Part shown: one piece after another, positions 12,830 through 16,193 of the stretch
Numbering within the stretch: position 1 is the stretch's first letter
Layout of the letters: every line of letters begins with the position of its first letter
Source: Christensenella sp. UBA4379
GTDB taxonomy: Bacteria > Bacillota > Clostridia > Christensenellales > Aristaeellaceae
DNA length: 16,193 bases
NCBI GenBank assembly: GCA_002391225.1
Contig: DGRV01000075.1
Location: 1-16,193, forward strand
Reading direction: 5' to 3'
The notes under the pieces: generated by a model
Told to the model about the DNA's origin: nothing
What the model saw: the letters and a program-made list of their open reading frames with translations, nothing else
The model's database searches: none
Made by a program: the position numbers and the translations under genes

Positions 12830-13453
12830 ATGCCTAATATTGCAGTAGTAGACATGCAGGGCAAGTCGGTCGGAACCATGGAGCTCAGCGAAGAGATTTT
12901 TGCCATCGAGCCCAACACCGCCGCCATGCACCTGGTTGTCCGCTCCTATCTGGCCGCCCAGCGTCAGGGCACGCAGAGCGCCCTCACCCGCGGCATGGTC
13001 CGCGGCGGCGGCCGTAAAATCTATCGCCAGAAGGGCACCGGCAACGCCCGGCACCACAGCAACCGCGCTCCCCAGTTCCGTCACGGCGGCGTGGTGTTCG
13101 CTCCCCAGCCCCGCGATTACGTCATCAAGGTGCCCCGCAAGATTCGCCGCCTGGCGATGAAGAGCGCCCTGAGCGCCCAGTTCAACGACGGCAACATCAT
13201 CGTGGTGGACGAGATCAAGCTGGCGCAGGCCAAGACCAAGCTGGTCGCCCAGATGCTCAAGGCCCTGAACGCGGACAAGAAAGTCCTGCTGGTTGTTCCC
13301 CAGGAACAGAAGGACGTCGTCCGGGCTTCCAAGAACCTGCCCAAGGTCAAGGACGCCTACGTCAACACCATCAACGTTTACGACCTGCTCAAAGCCGATA
13401 AGGTCGTCGTGGCCAAGGCGGCCATGCAGGCCATTCAGGAGGTGTACGCATGA
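12830..13453 (+). CDS. rplD: 50S ribosomal protein L4 (uL4)
   Basis: 207 residues, normal length. L4 lines the upper exit tunnel through its extended loop, seen here as KIYRQKGTGNARHHSNRAPQFRHGG, followed by the FAPQPRDY block. Mutations in this loop cause macrolide resistance in other bacteria; the core KGTGNAR layout is intact. In gammaproteobacteria L4 is also the autogenous repressor of the S10 operon. The start has AAGGAGG 9 nt upstream. The last codons overlap the rplW start by 4 nt (ATGA), giving translational coupling. Confidence 0.98.
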   Translation: MPNIAVVDMQGKSVGTMELSEEIFAIEPNTAAMHLVVRSYLAAQRQGTQSALTRGMVRGGGRKIYRQKGTGNARHHSNRAPQFRHGGVVFAPQPRDYVIKVPRKIRRLAMKSALSAQFNDGNIIVVDEIKLAQAKTKLVAQMLKALNADKKVLLVVPQEQKDVVRASKNLPKVKDAYVNTINVYDLLKADKVVVAKAAMQAIQEVYA

Positions 13454-13746
13454 AAGACCCGCATGATATCATCCTGCGTCCTGTCCTGACCGAAAAGGGT
13501 TACGATGGCATCGCGGACAAGCGTTATGTATTCGAAGTGGATATCCACGCCAACAAGAGCGAAATCAAGAAGGCCGTGGAAGCCTGCTTCAAGCCCGTCA
13601 AGGTCGCCCGCGTCAACACCCTGCGCACCCTGGGCAAGATGAAGCGCCAGGGCCGCTACGAGGGCCGCACCGCGGAAGTCAAAAAGGCTTACGTGATCCT
13701 CACGGAAGATTCCAAGCCGATCGAATTCTTCGAAGGCATGATTTGA
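13450..13746 (+). CDS. rplW: 50S ribosomal protein L23 (uL23)
   Basis: 98 residues, usual length. It sits at the exit of the peptide tunnel and is the docking site of trigger factor and the signal recognition particle; the contact region includes the acidic residue in the motif RPVLTEKGYD. The central block VFEVDIHANKSEIKKAVEACF and the basic loop TLGKMKRQGRYEGRTAEVKKAYV match the family. The ribosome-binding site AGGAGGT (starting near 13437) lies inside the end of rplD, and the start overlaps the rplD stop. Confidence 0.97.
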   Translation: MKDPHDIILRPVLTEKGYDGIADKRYVFEVDIHANKSEIKKAVEACFKPVKVARVNTLRTLGKMKRQGRYEGRTAEVKKAYVILTEDSKPIEFFEGMI

Positions 13747-13764
13747 TAAAGGAGGACAAGGTAA

Positions 13765-14595
13765 ATGGGTATCAGAGTTTATAAACCGACCTCCTCTGCC
13801 CGCCGCTTCATGTCGGTACTCACCTTCGAGGAGATCACGAAGAAAACGCCCGAAAAGTCGCTGACCGAGCACCTGAAAAAGCACTCCGGCCGCAACAAGC
13901 AGGGCAAAATCACCGTCCGCCAGCAGGGCGGCGGCAACAAGAAGACCTACCGCATCATCGACTTCAAGCGCAACAAGCGGGACATCCCGGCGAAGGTCGC
14001 CGCCATCGAGTACGATCCGAACCGCTCCGCCTTTATCGCCCTGCTCCACTATGTGGACGGCGAAAAGCGCTACATCCTGGCCCCGCTGGACCTGAAGGTC
14101 GGCGATATGGTCATCGCCAGCGAAACCGCTGACATCAAGGCCGGCAACGCCCTGCCGCTCAAGGCCATCCCGGTCGGCACCCTGATCCACAACCTGGAGA
14201 TCAAGCCCGGCAACGGCGGCCAGATGGTCCGCTCCGCCGGCATGTACGCCCAGCTGATGGCGAAGGAAGGCGCGTTTGCGCAGGTCCGTCTGCCCAGCGG
14301 CGAAGTCCGCAAGTTCCCCATGGACGCCTGGGCGACCATCGGCACCGTGGGCAACACCGATCATGAGAACGTCCGCATCGGCAAGGCCGGCCGCACCCGT
14401 CACATGGGCATCCGTCCCAGCGTCCGCGGCGTCGTCATGAACCCCAACGACCATCCGCACGGCGGCGGCGAAGGCAAATCCCCCGTCGGTATGCCTGCCC
14501 CTGTTACCCCGTGGGGCAAGCCCGCGCTCGGTTACAAGACCCGTAAGCACAAGAAGTATTCGAACCGTTTGATCGTCAAACGCGCGGGCAAGTAA
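13765..14595 (+). CDS. rplB: 50S ribosomal protein L2 (uL2)
   Basis: 276 residues, usual length. A primary 23S rRNA-binding protein needed for subunit joining and peptidyl-transferase activity. The N-terminus MGIRVYKPTSSARRF is canonical. The OB-fold region (RIIDFKRNKRDIPAKVAAIEYDPNRSA) and the SH3-like region follow. The conserved functional loop MNPNDHPHGGGEG is intact, with His230 and His232. The basic C-terminus reads KTRKHKKYSNRLIVKR. AAAGGAGG precedes the start. It lies 18 nt after rplW and 28 nt before rpsS. Confidence 0.98.
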   Translation: MGIRVYKPTSSARRFMSVLTFEEITKKTPEKSLTEHLKKHSGRNKQGKITVRQQGGGNKKTYRIIDFKRNKRDIPAKVAAIEYDPNRSAFIALLHYVDGEKRYILAPLDLKVGDMVIASETADIKAGNALPLKAIPVGTLIHNLEIKPGNGGQMVRSAGMYAQLMAKEGAFAQVRLPSGEVRKFPMDAWATIGTVGNTDHENVRIGKAGRTRHMGIRPSVRGVVMNPNDHPHGGGEGKSPVGMPAPVTPWGKPALGYKTRKHKKYSNRLIVKRAGK

Positions 14596-14623
14596 TCCTG
14601 CGTAAAGGAAGGAGGACATACGC

Positions 14624-14902
14624 ATGAGCCGTTCCGTCAAAAAGGGACCTTATGTTGAAGAAGCGCTTATGAAGCGCATTATCGCGATGAACGAAAGCGG
14701 CAATAAGACCGTCGTAAAGACCTGGAGCCGCGCGTCCACCATTTTCCCGGACTTTGTCGGCCACACCATCGCCGTGCATGACGGCCGCAAGCATGTGCCG
14801 GTATACATCACCGAAGACATGGTCGGTCATAAGCTGGGCGAGTTCGCCCCGACCAGGACCTTCCGCGGCCACGCCGGCGAAAAGTCCGCCGGCGGCAAGT
14901 AA
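14624..14902 (+). CDS. rpsS: 30S ribosomal protein S19 (uS19)
   Basis: 92 residues, exactly the common length. A head protein of the small subunit that binds 16S rRNA with S13 and contacts the A-site finger. The start SRSVKKGPYVEEALMKRI, the block KTWSRASTIFPDFVGHTIAVHDGRKHVPVYITEDMVG (quoted in spirit; key residues KTWSR, GHT and HDGR) and the C-terminal GEFAPTRTFRGH are all diagnostic. AAGGAGG lies upstream; rplV starts 17 nt later. Confidence 0.98.
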   Translation: MSRSVKKGPYVEEALMKRIIAMNESGNKTVVKTWSRASTIFPDFVGHTIAVHDGRKHVPVYITEDMVGHKLGEFAPTRTFRGHAGEKSAGGK

Positions 14903-14919
14903 GAGGAAGGAGTAAAGCA

Positions 14920-15321
14920 ATGACAACGAATGCGAAAAAGAGGGCCGAGGCCCGCGCCGCAGAGCGTGCCGCCCGGATTCCTCAGGCAACTGCCAAATAC
15001 ATCCGCATCTCCTCCCGCAAGGCCGGCATCGTGCTGGACCTGATCCGCGGCAAGGACGTGCAGCAGGCGCTGGCGATCCTGGAGTTCACCCCCAAGGCTG
15101 CTTCTCCCGTGATCTACAAGGTTTTGAAGAGCGCTATTGCCAACGCGGTCAACAACAAGAGCATGAACGAGGACGAGCTGTACGTGGCCCAGGCTTACGC
15201 CAACCCCGGCCCCACGCTCAAGCGCTACGTAGCCCGCAGCAGGGGCAGCGCTTCCCCGATGCTCCGTCGGACCTGCCACATCACCGTGGCGGTAGACGCA
15301 AGAAAGGCGAAGGAGGATTAA
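14920..15321 (+). CDS. rplV: 50S ribosomal protein L22 (uL22) with N-terminal extension
   Basis: 133 residues, longer than the common 110-120. The extra length is an N-terminal stretch of about 22 residues (MTTNAKKRAEARAAERAARI) before the family start at ATAKYIRISSRKAGIVLDLIRGK. AGGAAGGAG just upstream supports the long start, and there is no internal Met before the core. L22 binds all 23S domains and its beta-hairpin narrows the exit tunnel; that hairpin is seen as ARSRGSASPMLRRTCHITV, with no obvious insertion or deletion of the kind linked to macrolide resistance. The extension would lie at the ribosome surface or be disordered. The rpsC start follows after one base. Confidence 0.96.
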   Translation: MTTNAKKRAEARAAERAARIPQATAKYIRISSRKAGIVLDLIRGKDVQQALAILEFTPKAASPVIYKVLKSAIANAVNNKSMNEDELYVAQAYANPGPTLKRYVARSRGSASPMLRRTCHITVAVDARKAKED

Positions 15322-15322
15322 T

Positions 15323-16000
15323 ATGGGTCAGAAAGTTAATCCGCATGGCGCGCGCGTTGGCGTGATCTATGACTGGAGCACCCGCTGGTACAGCGATAAA
15401 AAGGAATTCCCCAAGCAGCTGAAGGAAGACTTCGAGCTGCGCAAGACCCTCAAGGAAAAGTTCTACGCCACCGGTATCAGCCGCATTGATATCGAGCGGA
15501 GCGCCAACCGCATGACGGTCAACCTCTTCACCGCCAAGCCCGGCATGATCATCGGCCGCGGCGGTAAGGGCATCGAAGACCTCAAGGCGGAAGTCGAGAA
15601 GGCCGTTGGCCATCCGGTGAACGTCAACGTCATGGACGTTAAGTCTCCCGATACCGACGCTCAGCTGGTCGCCGAGAACATCGCCCAGCAGCTCGAAAAA
15701 CGCATTTCCTTCCGCCGCGCGATGAAGCAGAGCATTCAGCGCTCCATGAAAGCCGGCGCCAAGGGCATCAAGACCAGCATCGCCGGCCGTCTGGGCGGCG
15801 CCGATATTGCCCGCACCGAGCAGTATCACGAAGGCTCCATCCCGCTGCAGACCCTGCGCGCGAACATCGATTACGGTTTCGCAGAGGCGAAAACGACCTA
15901 CGGCCGTCTGGGCATCAAGGTCTGGATCTATAAGGGCCAGGTGCTGCCGGCTGCCAAGAAGGCGGCCAAGCCGGCCCCCGCTACCGAAGGAGGCAGATAA
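15323..16000 (+). CDS. rpsC: 30S ribosomal protein S3 (uS3)
   Basis: 225 residues, usual length. It forms part of the mRNA entry channel and helicase activity with S4 and S5. The N-terminus MGQKVNPHGARVGVIYDWSTRWY is canonical. The type II KH domain has its GxxG loop at residues 78-81 (GRGG in MIIGRGGKGIEDL). The C-terminal S3 domain carries KSIQRSM-like and TSIAGRLGGADIARTE blocks, then an Ala/Lys/Pro tail ending in TEGGR. The ribosome-binding site AAGGAGG is inside the end of rplV. rplP follows after 3 nt. Confidence 0.98.
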   Translation: MGQKVNPHGARVGVIYDWSTRWYSDKKEFPKQLKEDFELRKTLKEKFYATGISRIDIERSANRMTVNLFTAKPGMIIGRGGKGIEDLKAEVEKAVGHPVNVNVMDVKSPDTDAQLVAENIAQQLEKRISFRRAMKQSIQRSMKAGAKGIKTSIAGRLGGADIARTEQYHEGSIPLQTLRANIDYGFAEAKTTYGRLGIKVWIYKGQVLPAAKKAAKPAPATEGGR

Positions 16001-16003
16001 CCT

Positions 16004-16193
16004 ATGCTGATGCCAAAGAGAGTCAAGTACCGCAGGGTACACCGCGGCCGCATGAAGGGCGCCGCGCATCGCGGAAATTTCATTGCCTACGGTGACTGGG
16101 GCCTGCAGGCCACCGAACCCTGCTGGGTGACCTCCCAGCAGATCGAGGCGGCCCGTGTCGCGCTGACCCGTTACACCAAGCGCGGCGGCCAGG
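16004..16193 (+). CDS. rplP: 50S ribosomal protein L16 (uL16), partial
   Basis: The first 63 codons of L16, cut by the right end of the window. The translation begins MLMPKRVKYRRVHRGRMKG and continues with NFIAYGDWGLQATEP and TSQQIEAARVALTRY, all diagnostic of L16, which organises the A site of the large subunit. GAAGGAGG at the end of rpsC serves as the ribosome-binding site. The operon clearly continues to the right (rpmC, rpsQ and so on would be expected). Confidence 0.96.
   Translation, partial: MLMPKRVKYRRVHRGRMKGAAHRGNFIAYGDWGLQATEPCWVTSQQIEAARVALTRYTKRGGQ

Noticed and set aside
1..16193. CRISPR arrays, tRNA or rRNA genes, insertion sequences, attachment sites
   Set aside because: No regularly spaced repeats with unique spacers, no tRNA cloverleaf, no transposase or integrase frame found on reading both strands.

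Overview
The window reads as chromosomal DNA of a GC-rich low-G+C-lineage Gram-positive bacterium (Bacillota, most likely a gut or rumen Clostridia). The reasons are strong AAGGAGG ribosome-binding sites, TTGaca/TATAAT-type promoters, a sortase-type cell-wall protein with Cna_B repeats, a BspA-like leucine-rich repeat fused to a caspase domain, and a ribosomal S10 operon in canonical order. No species can be named from the sequence alone.

Layout. Positions 1-395 hold no convincing gene but several perfect short hairpins. At 396-1544 (+) is a secreted LRR-caspase-like peptidase, followed by a strong terminator. At 2023-5754 (+) is a 1243-residue cell-wall-anchored adhesin or pilin-like protein made of Cna_B-type modules with an IPKTG sorting signal. 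It sits behind its own promoter and a 200-nt leader in which a hairpin covers the ribosome-binding site. A bidirectional terminator separates it from a Phd/YefM-RelE/ParE toxin-antitoxin pair on the minus strand (5824-6404). The pair's promoter faces the promoter of a half-size ABC exporter (6599-8431, +). A second bidirectional terminator separates the exporter from a minus-strand pair: a membrane-bound XRE regulator (8653-9174) and a 53-residue two-helix membrane protein (8495-8656) with a 4-nt ATGA overlap. Next on the minus strand is a membrane-anchored coiled-coil protein with an Ala/Glu/Pro tail (9362-10369). It is divergent from a GNAT acetyltransferase (10598-11125, +), and the two promoter regions share an 11-bp inverted-repeat box.

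An inverted repeat region of about 300 bp (11139-11450) then separates these accessory genes from the S10 operon. The operon has a recognisable promoter (11574-11602), a leader of about 240 nt with a chain of hairpins, and then rpsJ-rplC-rplD-rplW-rplB-rpsS-rplV-rpsC-rplP, with rplP cut by the window end.

The window is therefore a junction of conserved translation genes and cell-surface/accessory genes. The surface part (caspase, adhesin, coiled-coil protein) suggests a host-associated or community lifestyle. The most interesting signals are regulatory (the RBS-sequestering leader, the shared divergent box, phased repeats before the S10 promoter, the S10 leader) and structural (module-by-module loss of isopeptide residues in the adhesin). 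I did not find a clearly new multi-gene system.
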